DNA of 64,000 nt from Anaerolineaceae bacterium (GCA_029265815.1 JAJUGU010000007.1:1-64000), one strand, 5' to 3'. Shown: positions 7,974 through 16,759, numbered from the stretch's first letter. Made by a program: numbers and translations. Notes: generated by a model not told the origin, from the sequence alone.

Positions 7974-8426
7974 ATGATGCGTGCTTTTCAACCTCTGAGG
8001 AAAATTCTACTGATCGCATTACTAATATTAACTTTTGCGGTAATCGGAGCTTATGCCGCAACGAATACTGTTCCTCAGACCTTCACAGATGATATTTCCA
8101 CTCCCATCCCGATGTTGGTTATGATTCCAGACGAGTGTAAAAGTCTTGGAATCACCCGGTTTTATGATGTTGCTACAGGGCAAGAGCAAGGTTCAGGGAC
8201 GAATACATTGTTCCTGGGTACTTCAGGGGATGATGAGATTACCGGACAAAATGGTAACGATTGCCTGGTTGGCGGTGGGGGAAACGACACGTTGATTGGG
8301 GGCCCCGGAGATGATGTTCTACTTGGAGGAAGTGGAAATGATGACCTCAGGGGTCTATCTGGAACAGACACCTGCTACGGTGGAACGGGTACTAATGATT
8401 TCTTTAAATGTGAATTTATCTATTAA
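7974..8426 (+). CDS. exported RTX-type calcium-binding repeat protein
   Basis: 150 residues with a signal peptide (hydrophobic residues about 11-27, cleavage near AYAATN). The C-terminal half has four to five nonapeptide-like repeats GGxGxDxLx (for example GGGGNDTLIGGPGDD and GGSGNDDLRG), which form a Ca2+-binding parallel beta roll in hemolysin-type proteins. The RTX part is short, so it is unlikely to be a toxin. The signal region resembles that of the exported protein at 5985, and the gene lies 19 bases after the signal peptidase, suggesting one secretion cassette. Confidence 0.85.
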   Translation: MMRAFQPLRKILLIALLILTFAVIGAYAATNTVPQTFTDDISTPIPMLVMIPDECKSLGITRFYDVATGQEQGSGTNTLFLGTSGDDEITGQNGNDCLVGGGGNDTLIGGPGDDVLLGGSGNDDLRGLSGTDTCYGGTGTNDFFKCEFIY

Positions 8427-8449
8427 CATCATTTGTTCTTATCCTGATT

Positions 8450-8486
8450 AAAAATGTGATTTCTTGAGAAATCGCATTTTTGCTTA
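8450..8486 (+). terminator. terminator of the secretion cassette
   Basis: AAAAATGTGATTTC / GAAATCGCATTTTT is a 14-pair stem with a TTGA loop; the stem ends in a T run. It closes the 5985-8426 gene group. Confidence 0.85.
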
Positions 8487-8512
8487 ATACAGGGTATCAT
8501 TAGGCGCGAGAG

Positions 8513-9346
8513 ATGAAAATACTAAAGTCACTTAATGTCTTATTTGGTCTTGTGATATTCATATTAATTGCTGCCCTCGTTGCAACCAGTGTGGATCAAA
8601 ACGGAGCAGACAGGCAGACACCTGAAAACAGCGTTCTAACAGGTGATATTAACTTAAGCGTCACTCAGACTCTGGCTGCGATTCTGGATGCGACCCAGCA
8701 AAGCACCCAATATCCTACGGATAATATTGCATCTCCCAGTGTTACTCAAACAAGTGTACCTTCACCAGCAGCAACGAAATTTGTCCTTCCGGAATCCTTT
8801 TATATTACAAATATCAGCGGATCACGGCAATACTTTGCCCTGGGTTGTGAAGCCAGCGCAGCCGCAGACTGGGCAAACTATTTTGGCGTATTGATTTACG
8901 AGTACGATTTTCAGCACCAATTGCCTTTGTCAGATAACCCCGACCTGGGGTTTGTTGGAGATGCCAAAGGCCCGTGGGGTCAGGTGCCGCCGTACGCCTA
9001 TGGCGTGCACGCTGAACCGGTTGCTGCACTGTTACGTGATCAATATGGATTACCTGCAATTGCAGCAAAAGGGCTGACATTAGACCAGATACGTGAGAGC
9101 CTGGCACAATCCAAACCGGTCATCGCCTGGGTGATCGGGAATATGACGGGTGGTGTTCCTGCAGAATACACGGATTCACAGGGAAACACCACTATTGTTG
9201 CTGCTTATGAGCATGTGGTCATTCTCACCGGGTATGATCAAGATTCGATCCGCTACATGAATAATGGTAAATTTTATGAAGTCCCAAACGAAGTATTTCT
9301 GAATTCATGGGGAGTATTGGGCAACATGGCTGTAATGCACGAATAG
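8513..9346 (+). CDS. membrane-anchored C39-like cysteine peptidase family protein
   Basis: One N-terminal membrane segment (residues 8-25) and a Ser/Thr-rich linker lead to a C39-like domain from about residue 95. The catalytic Cys lies in YFALGCEASAAA, the His in EHVVILTGYD near 240, and the domain ends with VFLNSWGVLGNMAVM. This is the peptidase_C39_2 pattern. Many members cleave unknown substrates or act outside the cell, and no ABC exporter part is present. It may process cell-wall or secreted peptides. The stop codon is 13 bases before the next gene. Confidence 0.8.
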   Translation: MKILKSLNVLFGLVIFILIAALVATSVDQNGADRQTPENSVLTGDINLSVTQTLAAILDATQQSTQYPTDNIASPSVTQTSVPSPAATKFVLPESFYITNISGSRQYFALGCEASAAADWANYFGVLIYEYDFQHQLPLSDNPDLGFVGDAKGPWGQVPPYAYGVHAEPVAALLRDQYGLPAIAAKGLTLDQIRESLAQSKPVIAWVIGNMTGGVPAEYTDSQGNTTIVAAYEHVVILTGYDQDSIRYMNNGKFYEVPNEVFLNSWGVLGNMAVMHE

Positions 9347-9358
9347 GAGATCATTATT

Positions 9359-10228
9359 GTGAAGGAATATACAATCAGCAGCATTGGGGCTTTAGCCGCA
9401 GAAACAATCACCTCTGCCGATTCCGGGTCGATCATCGGGATTACCTCCAAGGGGGCTTTTATTCGTGCTGGCGATCATATAATATTTCTTACCTGTGCAG
9501 ATTATCGCAGTCCATTCAACCTGACACTATCTAACGCAGACCACCGGTTAACTGAACTGCAGCCAGGAGATCTGGTCGTTTTCCGTGCTGGTGAGCTTTA
9601 CATTCCCGAAGCGCGGATTACCATCAGAACTGACACAGCTGAAATTTGGACGCCGCCACTTCCATCTCCTCTCAAAGCGTCCCTTAATGAACAGATGGCA
9701 TTGGCAGGACAATGGATTGAAAATTTTTGGCGTAAAGATCCTGAAAAAGGCCTTCTATTTTTAGCCAATGAATCCGGTGTCCAAATTGATACAGAAATCA
9801 GTAATTCAGTTCGATCTCTGCTGGAGGGAATCAAGCAAGAAAATTTTGAAAAATTTATGGGCGGTGTACGGGTATTACTGGGCCGGGGTGGAGGGCTGAC
9901 GCCATCAGGCGATGATCTGGTAACAGGGTTCTTCCTCTATCACATGCGTTACGATCAGTCTATGGGTATTGTTAGACAGGTTATTCATGACTGGCTGTCA
10001 CAGGTTACCTACCTGGCTTATGAAACGACAACCACAATTTCCGCAAACAGGTTGGCTGCGGCCAGGCGGGGCTGGTCGGAAGATTTATTTCTCAGGATAA
10101 TCGATGCACTTTTTGATTCCACAAATAAACTGGATGGCAGATTCTTTGAACGCTTGACCTGCTTTGGCCACTCATCCGGTGTAGATACATTCATGGGGAT
10201 CTATTTTGCAATCAAAAGCATGATATAA
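9359..10228 (+). CDS. DUF2877 (AllH-like) protein
   Basis: 289 residues with the family signature GRGGGLTPSGDDLVTGF near 180-196, a glycine-rich loop with a likely phosphate- or carbamate-binding role. DUF2877 includes AllH, one of the three proteins (with FdrA/AllF and AllG) forming the oxamate carbamoyltransferase of allantoin use; the partners are not in this window. A GTG start at 9359 is chosen because AGGAGA lies 9 bases upstream. Its place near purine-type genes fits nitrogen-heterocycle metabolism, but the exact role is unknown. Confidence 0.75.
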   Translation: MKEYTISSIGALAAETITSADSGSIIGITSKGAFIRAGDHIIFLTCADYRSPFNLTLSNADHRLTELQPGDLVVFRAGELYIPEARITIRTDTAEIWTPPLPSPLKASLNEQMALAGQWIENFWRKDPEKGLLFLANESGVQIDTEISNSVRSLLEGIKQENFEKFMGGVRVLLGRGGGLTPSGDDLVTGFFLYHMRYDQSMGIVRQVIHDWLSQVTYLAYETTTTISANRLAAARRGWSEDLFLRIIDALFDSTNKLDGRFFERLTCFGHSSGVDTFMGIYFAIKSMI

Positions 10229-10241
10229 AATAACTGATGTT

Positions 10242-10278
10242 AAAAAAAACAGGAGCCAGAAAAGGCTCCTGTTTTTTT
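10242..10278. terminator. bidirectional terminator between convergent genes
   Basis: AACAGGAGCC / GGCTCCTGTT with an AGAAAA loop is flanked by an A run on the left and a T run on the right. It serves both the DUF2877 gene (+) and the GNAT-like gene (-). Confidence 0.9.
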
Positions 10279-10295
10279 ATTGCTTGTCCTATATC

Positions 10296-11021
10296 CTAGA
10301 CCAGAATTTCTTCCGGGACGATCATTTCTTCGTTGGCTTTGCGGATGGAATCGGGCACGTTGAAATCAAGATCTGCACCGGCCATCTGCTGGACGTATTT
10401 CTTAACCAACTGATCCCAGTAGGCTTTGGTTACATAGTACACGCGGGCGCCACCCAGTTCATGCTGAACTTCTGGCCACGGGTAGGAAGGCTGAGCCATT
10501 CCGAGACCCCAGCGCATCCAACCATTGTAGGATTCGTAGGTTGCCCACCATTCGGTATTTTTGATCATTTCAAAGGCGTAGTAAGCCTTGGCGTAGTACA
10601 TAACTGCACCAATGCGGCCGCCGCGCAGAAGAGCCATGGTGTGCAGGCTGATGTTGACTTTTTCGTTCATCACACGACCATTGGCGAAACCTGCCCATAC
10701 ACCGTCGATCAATCCAACCAGGGTATAGGGATCTTTCAGGCGATGGCGGTACCAACCAAGAATTTCGGAGTAGACACGGGCACCAACGATATCATAGAAG
10801 TCGTGATCGACATCCATGAGGCGTTTGACGTATTCCATCATCTTGGGGGCTTCATCACGGCGAGCTTCGCGGATGTAGAGGGTGCGGCCGTCTTTCAATT
10901 TCACCTGGGCACCTGGCCATTTTGGCAGGTCCATGGCGGGACCCTGAAGCAATGCTTCGACTTCGCGAGCATCGATTTCAAGGGTTTCTTGACTTGCTTT
11001 TTCAGGAAGTTCGAATTTCAC
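10296..11021 (-). CDS. GNAT-like protein of unknown role
   Basis: 241 residues. The stretch TLYIREARRDEAPKMMEYV opens an acyltransferase-like (GNAT) fold, and RGGRIGAVMYYAKAYYAFE resembles, but does not exactly match, the acetyl-CoA binding loop R/QxxGxG/A. The protein is rich in Trp and Tyr near the C-terminus (NTEWWATYESYNGWMRWG). The start is GTG 11021 with AAGGAG 8 bases upstream. It is 31 bases after the cyclase-family gene and probably cotranscribed with it, so it may act on the same intermediate. Confidence in the fold is moderate and in function is low. Confidence 0.55.
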   Translation of the reverse strand: MKFELPEKASQETLEIDAREVEALLQGPAMDLPKWPGAQVKLKDGRTLYIREARRDEAPKMMEYVKRLMDVDHDFYDIVGARVYSEILGWYRHRLKDPYTLVGLIDGVWAGFANGRVMNEKVNISLHTMALLRGGRIGAVMYYAKAYYAFEMIKNTEWWATYESYNGWMRWGLGMAQPSYPWPEVQHELGGARVYYVTKAYWDQLVKKYVQQMAGADLDFNVPDSIRKANEEMIVPEEILV

Positions 11022-11052
11022 AGTAATTCTCCTTAATAAAAATATTCAGCTA

Positions 11053-11934
11053 CTAAGCCAAATTGGCTGCGCTTAACTTATTCAAACGCTCAACATGTGA
11101 GAGATCGTACACGTCACCGAATTTTGTCTTGGGCATGGTTGCGGCTTTTTTCATCAGTTCGTCATATTCTTTGTCATCAACAAAGGCTACAGCGCGGCCG
11201 ATGGAAGCTTCACCGTCAACAAAGCGCCACGGGAAGAAGCCAACCTGTACACGGCGGTTGAGCAGAAGGTCGATCATACCACCAAAGCACTCAGCGTGGA
11301 TGATCTGTTTCGGGAAGAGGTCGATGTGCATGAGCTGGTACTTTTCTTCGGTGAAGAATTCTTCAAGGGTCTTGTTGAATTTCTTCTTGAAGACGTATTC
11401 AGCCTGTTTGGCCTGGCGGGGCATCCAGTTGCGGATGATGGTATTCATTGGATGATCGGCAGAACCGCAGTCGACGGCGATCCAGCGCAATTTCATCTTC
11501 TTGGCCCAATCAGCAAATTCCTGGTCGGGGCCCGGGTGTTTTACCATGTAGCGGATTTCATCAGCGGTAGGCTGATCCCAGCCAAAGTGATGGTAACCGG
11601 TGTGGATAACGAGGATGTCACCTTCTTTGACCTCAACACGGTCAGTGATCATTTTTGAGGTGTAAACATCATAGTCGCCGCAAACATCACTCAGGTCGAC
11701 GATTGCTGCTTCGTGCACGAGGTAGTCCATGGGCAAAGAAGCCATGTCGCGACCGGGGGTGTAGAAGTGAATTTCACCGTCAAGATGGGTACCAAGATGG
11801 TTGGAGTGGGTCAATAATTGGCCGTTGGCGCCGTTAGGAGCCAGGCGTTTGAAGTACTTTACCTGCAATGGTTCGTAAGTTGGCCAGGGTGGAGTTCCAA
11901 TTCCAATAGGGATGGTCAGGTCAAGCAGTTTCAT
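11053..11934 (-). CDS. cyclase-family metal-dependent hydrolase
   Basis: 293 residues of the family that includes bacterial kynurenine formamidase and isatin hydrolase. The metal motif HxGTHxDxxxH is present as HLGTHLDGEIH near residues 46-56, and a conserved Cys/His region (DCGSADHPMN) is near 160. These enzymes hydrolyse cyclic amides or formamides. AAAAGGAG precedes ATG 11934. It is followed by the GNAT-like gene and lies downstream of the Na+-decarboxylase operon, which suggests ring opening upstream of a decarboxylation. The substrate cannot be read from sequence. Confidence 0.85.
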   Translation of the reverse strand: MKLLDLTIPIGIGTPPWPTYEPLQVKYFKRLAPNGANGQLLTHSNHLGTHLDGEIHFYTPGRDMASLPMDYLVHEAAIVDLSDVCGDYDVYTSKMITDRVEVKEGDILVIHTGYHHFGWDQPTADEIRYMVKHPGPDQEFADWAKKMKLRWIAVDCGSADHPMNTIIRNWMPRQAKQAEYVFKKKFNKTLEEFFTEEKYQLMHIDLFPKQIIHAECFGGMIDLLLNRRVQVGFFPWRFVDGEASIGRAVAFVDDKEYDELMKKAATMPKTKFGDVYDLSHVERLNKLSAANLA

Positions 11935-12031
11935 ATGATTCTCCTTTTCATAAGATTTTCCAAAATAGCAACGAGCTGCTATTGGGTTACTATTTTAACA
12001 TTACATTCCCAAAAATCATCTTAAGGGATAA

Positions 12032-12057
12032 ATTGGCGAATGGTTTCATTCGCCAAT
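12032..12057 (-). terminator. hairpin between decarboxylase beta subunit and cyclase genes
   Basis: ATTGGCGAATG / CATTCGCCAAT is a perfect 11-pair stem with a 4-base loop. On the minus strand it is followed only by TTTATCC, so it is a weak terminator or partial attenuator. A second small stem, AATAGCA / TGCTATT (11964-11983), lies in the leader of the cyclase gene. Confidence 0.55.
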
Positions 12058-12107
12058 CTATCCGTTATTGCTTGATACACCAATCTTTTTGCCGATTCAT
12101 TCCATCA

Positions 12108-13256
12108 CTAGTGTAAAAGGAGCGGGAAGATCATTTGAATCAAGATACCAGCTGCCAGTACCGAGGCGACCTGTCCGGCCGCATTGGCACCAAGGGCGTG
12201 CATGAGGATGAAGTTGTTGTTATCGGTTTCAAGAGCAACTTTCTGGGCTAAACGTCCGCTCATCGGGAAGGCGCTGATGGCTGCTGCGCCAACAAGCGGG
12301 TTAATCTTGCGGCCAGAAAGAACGCAGACCAGCTTGCCGAAAAGAAGTCCACCAATGGTGTTCAATGCGAAAGCGAGCAGACCCAACAAGAGAACGCGAA
12401 GCGTGCCAGTGTTCAAGAAGTCTTTAGCAATCATGGTGGAACCAATTGTAAGACCCAAGAAGATGGTGGCGGTGTTAGTGATAGCGCTCTTTGCGGTATC
12501 CACGAGTCCATCGACCACACCGGATTCCTTGATTAAGTTACCAAGCATCAGGGTGGAAATCAATGGTGCGGCTTCGGGAAGGAAAATGGCAGCAAAGACG
12601 GTAAGGATGATGGGGAAGAGAATAACCGTCATTCTTGAAACCGGGCGCGGAGTATATTCCATGTGAATACCGCGTTCAGCTTTGGTGGTGAAGAGCCGCA
12701 TTAGAGGAGGCTGGATGATAGGAACAAGACTCATGTAAGAGTAAGCCGTCACAGCGATGGCTGCTGCCAGGCCGGGGGTCTCAAACAGCGATCCAAGTTT
12801 GCCGTTCACATAAATGACAGTTGGGCCGTCAATCGCACCGATCATACCGATTGCGGTGGATTCTGCGAGATTGAAACCAAGGATGAGGGCAATAATGAGG
12901 GTGGCAAAAATACCCAGATGGGCAAGTGCGCCCATGATGAACATGATTGGCTGGCTGAGCAGAGGGCGCAGATCGATCATGGCACCCACACCCAGGAAGA
13001 TCAACAATGGGAATAATTCATTGCTGATGCCCGCTTTGTAGAGAACACCAAACATTCCTTCATCACCAATCATATTCGCAGCAACGGGCAGGTTTCCTAA
13101 AACACACCCAAATCCGATCGGTATCAGTAGGTTAGGCTCGTAATCCTTGAATATACCAAGGTACATTAGAAGTAAACCTACCGCTACCATGATCAGCTGT
13201 TGCCAGGTAATATCGAGGAGACCTCCGAGTAAACCTGAGAAATCAAAGCCTGTCAT
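12108..13256 (-). CDS. Na+-translocating decarboxylase beta subunit
   Basis: 382 residues, about ten membrane segments. Contains the family hallmarks PIGFGCVLGNLPV near the start, LLIFLGVGAMIDLRPLL, and GMIGAIDGPTVIYV with the Asp involved in Na+ and proton movement. This subunit removes CO2 from carboxybiotin and pumps Na+ out. GGAGGAAAGG precedes the ATG. It is 17 bases after the biotin carrier gene and is the last gene of the complex. Confidence 0.93.
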   Translation of the reverse strand: MTGFDFSGLLGGLLDITWQQLIMVAVGLLLMYLGIFKDYEPNLLIPIGFGCVLGNLPVAANMIGDEGMFGVLYKAGISNELFPLLIFLGVGAMIDLRPLLSQPIMFIMGALAHLGIFATLIIALILGFNLAESTAIGMIGAIDGPTVIYVNGKLGSLFETPGLAAAIAVTAYSYMSLVPIIQPPLMRLFTTKAERGIHMEYTPRPVSRMTVILFPIILTVFAAIFLPEAAPLISTLMLGNLIKESGVVDGLVDTAKSAITNTATIFLGLTIGSTMIAKDFLNTGTLRVLLLGLLAFALNTIGGLLFGKLVCVLSGRKINPLVGAAAISAFPMSGRLAQKVALETDNNNFILMHALGANAAGQVASVLAAGILIQMIFPLLLH

Positions 13257-13273
13257 GATAGTATCCTTTCCTC

Positions 13274-13708
13274 CTACTCAATATCCATGAGGGGAGCGCC
13301 ATGGGCAACTTTGCCGCCCACGTTTACATGAATCCGGGCAACAGTGCCTTCGCTCTGGGCGCGGATGACATTCATGGCTTTCATGGCTTCGATTACGCAG
13401 AGTTCATCATTTACTTTAACTTTTTGTCCGACCTGGACTTTGATGGCATTGATAACGCCGGGTAATGGCGATTTAATGGTGCCAGGTCCAGCAACTACTG
13501 CTGGTGCAGCAGAAGGAGCGGCTGCGGCGCGAACTGGAGCGGGAGTCGGGGCAGATTTTACTGCTACGGGTGCCTTTCCACCGATTTCTTCAGCTTCAAC
13601 TGTAAATTGTTCGCCGTTGACTTTCACTGCGACTTCAGCCTGGCGGGGATCGTCTAAGATTTCAACATCATACGTTGTATCTTTGATGGTGATTTTATAC
13701 TGTGTCAT
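13274..13708 (-). CDS. biotin carrier subunit of the decarboxylase
   Basis: 144 residues: an N-terminal assembly region, an Ala/Pro-rich linker (residues 55-75) and a C-terminal biotinyl domain. The biotinylated Lys is in CVIEAMKAMNVIRA. The residue after MK is Ala instead of the Met of many decarboxylases, but AMKxMN also occurs in BCCP-type carriers, so it should still be biotinylated. Its ATG overlaps the TGA of the gamma-subunit gene (ATGA), indicating coupled translation. Confidence 0.92.
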   Translation of the reverse strand: MTQYKITIKDTTYDVEILDDPRQAEVAVKVNGEQFTVEAEEIGGKAPVAVKSAPTPAPVRAAAAPSAAPAVVAGPGTIKSPLPGVINAIKVQVGQKVKVNDELCVIEAMKAMNVIRAQSEGTVARIHVNVGGKVAHGAPLMDIE

Positions 13709-14058
13709 CTCGTTCTCCTAAAAGTGGAAGATTGTGTTAACCGGCGTTGTAAACCAAACTGACGCCAGGCATTGAGTTCTCCACCTTCGGTTTCGGTGGA
13801 TACAACCTGCATCTCAGCCTGTGCACGGGCAATTGCTACTGCAATAGCGGCGGCAAGTTTCAGGTCTGTCTTGGGTTCTTCGATCGCAGCAGCTTCGGCT
13901 GCAGGGGCAGTTTCTTCTGCGCCTTCTTCAGATTCTTCTTTATCAACGATGAAGCGTGTCATCAAATATACGACACCCGCTAATGCAGCAAGAATCAGAA
14001 GCAGCACTACGATCCCAATGCCGGATATTTGTAAGGCAAATAACAAATTATTTTCCAT
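13705..14058 (-). CDS. decarboxylase gamma subunit (OadG family)
   Basis: 117 residues with one N-terminal membrane segment (residues 8-34), an acidic Ala/Glu-rich linker and a C-terminal WRQFGLQRRL typical of OadG-type proteins that tether the carboxyltransferase to the membrane beta subunit. It lies between the carboxyltransferase and biotin carrier genes, matching the mmdA-D-C-B order known from methylmalonyl-CoA decarboxylases. Confidence 0.85.
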   Translation of the reverse strand: MENNLLFALQISGIGIVVLLLILAALAGVVYLMTRFIVDKEESEEGAEETAPAAEAAAIEEPKTDLKLAAAIAVAIARAQAEMQVVSTETEGGELNAWRQFGLQRRLTQSSTFRRTR

Positions 14059-14075
14059 TATCCGCGTCCTTTCTG

Positions 14076-15656
14076 TTACAACGGGATGTTTCCGTGCTTC
14101 TTCGCAGGAGTGGTTGTCTGTTTATTCCTTAATATGTCAAGCGCTGCAATAAGCCTCTGGCGGGTTTCGTGAGGAAGAATAACCTCATCAATGAATCCTG
14201 CACCGGCTGCCTGGTAAGGATTGGAGAATTTTTCTTTGTATTCGGCAACCAATTCTGCACGGATGGCTTTTGCTTCTTCTGGAGTCTTTTCTTTAAGGGC
14301 TTTGCCATGAAGAATGTTCACAGCGCCATCAGCACCCATTACCGCGATTTCGGCTGTCGGCCAGGCGAAGCACATATCAGCGCGCAGATGTTTGCTGCCC
14401 ATAACAATGTATGCACCACCGTATGCTTTACGGGTAACGACTGAAATCTTAGGAACAGAAGCCTCTGAATAGGCATAGAGGATTTTCGCGCCGTGGCGGA
14501 TGATGCCATTGTGTTCAGTGGCGGTTCCTGGCATGAATCCTGGAGTATCAACAAAGGAAATTACTGGAATATTGAAAGCATCGCAGAAGCGCACAAAACG
14601 GGCGATCTTATCAGATGAATTCATTTCAAGGGTTCCAGCCATCGAAGCCGGGTTATTGGCAGAAATACCGACGCTTTCACCATTCAGGCGGGCAAATCCA
14701 ACCACTGCGCTGGTAGCAAAATTGGCGTGGATTTCAAAGAAGGAACCGGTATCAACCACACGATTGATGACATCACGAATATCATAGGTTTGATTGGGAT
14801 CAGTTGGGACCAGGGTATCCAGTTCTTTGTCAGCGCGGAACGGGCTGTCACTGGTGGCAACTACCTTGGGCGTGCTGGCATTGTTGTCAGGAATGTATTC
14901 CAGGATCTTGCGGACGATCGCGAAAGATTCTTCTTCGGTTTGACCAACAAAATGGGCCACACCTGAGATACTGCTGTGGGTGTTTGCGCCGCCGAGAGTT
15001 TCAGAGTCAACGATTTCATGAGTCACTGCTTTGATGACTTCTGGACCAGTAATGTACATGTTGCCCATTCCCTGGGTCATGATGATGAAGTCAGTCAGAG
15101 CTGGTGAATAAACTGCACCACCAGCGCAGGGGCCGCTAATAACGCTAATTTGGGGAATGACACCAGAGCACTGTACATTGCGATAGAAAACTTCGCCAAA
15201 AGCATACAGGCTGAAGATACCTTCTTGAATGCGTGCACCACCACCGTCATTGATGGCGATCACTGGAACACCCGCATCCATAGCAAGATCCATCACACGG
15301 GCTGCTTTCTGACCGGCAACTTCACCAAAAGAACCACCCATAACGGTGAAATCCTGGGCATAAACGCAGACCTTGCGTCCATTAATGGTACCGAAACCAG
15401 CAACCATGCCATCACCAGGGACTTTGTCTTTGTCCATGCCAAAATCAACATGGCGGTTCAGCATCAAACCGTTCAGTTCCTGGAATGAACCCTTGTCAAG
15501 CAGGGCATCAATGCGTTCGCGGGCGGTCTTTTTGCCTTTTTCGTGCTGAGCGGCAATGCGTTTTTCTCCACCACCCAACTTGCTTTGTTCGCGAAGCTCT
15601 TTGAGCTTCTTGATTCCATCAAGCTCGGTCTTAGCTTCTGGATTTTCTTGCGCCAT
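14076..15656 (-). CDS. acyl-CoA carboxyltransferase subunit (methylmalonyl-CoA decarboxylase alpha-like)
   Basis: 526 residues, two crotonase-like halves. The N half has GGGARIQEGIFSLYAFGEVF and SGPCAGGAVYSP (first oxyanion site). The C half has TPGFMPGTATEHNGIIRHGAK and RKAYGGAYIVMGSKH (second site). It transfers the carboxyl group of a carboxylated acyl-CoA to biotin. Methylmalonyl-CoA is the likeliest substrate by family, but glutaconyl-CoA or malonyl-CoA cannot be excluded. Start 15656 has GGAGGTAGTA before it. It heads the Na+-pump operon under a clear promoter. Confidence 0.9.
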   Translation of the reverse strand: MAQENPEAKTELDGIKKLKELREQSKLGGGEKRIAAQHEKGKKTARERIDALLDKGSFQELNGLMLNRHVDFGMDKDKVPGDGMVAGFGTINGRKVCVYAQDFTVMGGSFGEVAGQKAARVMDLAMDAGVPVIAINDGGGARIQEGIFSLYAFGEVFYRNVQCSGVIPQISVISGPCAGGAVYSPALTDFIIMTQGMGNMYITGPEVIKAVTHEIVDSETLGGANTHSSISGVAHFVGQTEEESFAIVRKILEYIPDNNASTPKVVATSDSPFRADKELDTLVPTDPNQTYDIRDVINRVVDTGSFFEIHANFATSAVVGFARLNGESVGISANNPASMAGTLEMNSSDKIARFVRFCDAFNIPVISFVDTPGFMPGTATEHNGIIRHGAKILYAYSEASVPKISVVTRKAYGGAYIVMGSKHLRADMCFAWPTAEIAVMGADGAVNILHGKALKEKTPEEAKAIRAELVAEYKEKFSNPYQAAGAGFIDEVILPHETRQRLIAALDILRNKQTTTPAKKHGNIPL

Positions 15657-15701
15657 TACTACCTCCATCTAAAAAATTAGAAAATGTTAATACACTCATA
15701 T

Positions 15702-15730
15702 AGTATAGGCTTAGAAAACTGACATATCAA
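15702..15730 (-). promoter_or_regulatory. sigma70-type promoter of the Na+-decarboxylase operon
   Basis: Read on the minus strand: TTGATA (15730-15725), a 17-base spacer and TATACT (15707-15702). It lies about 45 bases before the start codon at 15656. Confidence 0.75.
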
Positions 15731-15790
15731 GTGATACATTTAGCATCAAACTCGGTTGATTGTCATTTAAAAAGTCCAAAAATCAATAAA

Positions 15791-15830
15791 AAAAACCGTG
15801 AAATCTTGAATATTTCACGGTTTTTTATTT
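15791..15830 (-). terminator. terminator of the BMP-type importer operon
   Basis: AAAAACCGTGAAAT / ATTTCACGGTTTTT is a 14-pair stem with a 7-base loop and flanking A and T runs. It lies just after the last permease gene on the minus strand. Confidence 0.9.
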
Positions 15831-15845
15831 CTCGAGTTTAATTGA

Positions 15846-16757
15846 TTATTCGCGTTTGTATGGTTTCAACAGGGCTGCTGGAGCTGATACATTGCGGCCA
15901 GCCAGTGTGAGGGCCAGGATGGTGACGATATAAGGCAGCGAAAGGAACAGCTCATAAGGGAGTTTAATTCCAGTAAGCTGAAGTCTGGATTGCAAGGCTT
16001 GAACTCCTCCAAAGAGTAAGGATCCCCACAACACCTTGAGTGGCTGCCAGTTGGCGAAGATGATCAGCGCAATACAGACCCAGCCTCTACCAGCAACAAT
16101 GCCAAATGTGAACGAGCCGAGTTGTGCCACCGAGAGGTATGCACCGCCAACGGCCATGAGACCGCCACCAATCACAAGGGCGATCGTTCGTAGACGATAG
16201 ACATTAATACCTGCCGCATCTGTAGCTTCTGGATTGTCACCGACTGATCGGATGTTCAGGCCAAAAGTGGTCCGATACAGAATCCAGGAAACAACCGGAA
16301 TCAGAAAGATAGCGATATAGGTCAGTGTGTATTGAGAGAAGATCGGACCAAGGATGGCACTGTTGGGAAAAAGGTTTAATTGCTGGAAAGGAGCAATGGA
16401 GGGCAGAACACGGTTTTCACCGAAGATCAGCCTGAATCCGAACAGTGAAAGGGCTGTCATTAGAAGTGTAATCCCCAACCCTGATACATGCTGGTTAACA
16501 CCAAGCCTGACGGATAAGATACTCATCAAAAATCCAGAGAGCATACCTCCGATTAGAGCCAGGAGAATACCGAGCCACAGCGAGCCTGTAAGTGAGGCAC
16601 CTGCGAATCCCACAAATGCTCCCCAGAACATGGTGCCTTCTATACCCAGGTTGAGGACGCCTGCGCGTTCACAAAATAGTTCGCCTAATGTGGCAAAAAT
16701 AAGCGGTGTAGCGATACGCAGCGTCGCCGCGATTAGATCGATCACAAAATCTCCCAT
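15846..16757 (-). CDS. ABC importer permease 2 (BMP-type, nucleoside family)
   Basis: 303 residues, eight to nine membrane segments, with FCERAGVLNLGIEGTMFWGA near residue 30, the signature of the branched-chain/nucleoside permease family that pairs with BMP lipoproteins (NupQ/YufQ type). The stop of permease 1 and this start are separated by only two bases, so translation is coupled. It should form a heterodimer with permease 1 and import a nucleoside or base. It is the last gene of the operon. Confidence 0.9.
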   Translation of the reverse strand: MGDFVIDLIAATLRIATPLIFATLGELFCERAGVLNLGIEGTMFWGAFVGFAGASLTGSLWLGILLALIGGMLSGFLMSILSVRLGVNQHVSGLGITLLMTALSLFGFRLIFGENRVLPSIAPFQQLNLFPNSAILGPIFSQYTLTYIAIFLIPVVSWILYRTTFGLNIRSVGDNPEATDAAGINVYRLRTIALVIGGGLMAVGGAYLSVAQLGSFTFGIVAGRGWVCIALIIFANWQPLKVLWGSLLFGGVQALQSRLQLTGIKLPYELFLSLPYIVTILALTLAGRNVSAPAALLKPYKRE

Positions 16758-16759
16758 GA

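Noticed and set aside
7974-8426. RTX repeats as a toxin
   Set aside because: The protein has only 150 residues with four to five repeats, a Sec-type signal and no type I exporter nearby, so a pore-forming toxin is unlikely.
10284-11036. 250-codon open frame on the plus strand
   Set aside because: It mirrors the GNAT-like gene, which has a ribosome site and a plausible fold; the plus-strand product has no family pattern and runs from the terminator region.
13274-13708. Biotin site reads AMKA instead of AMKM
   Set aside because: AMKxMN variants are normal among BCCP-type carriers; no loss of biotinylation is implied.
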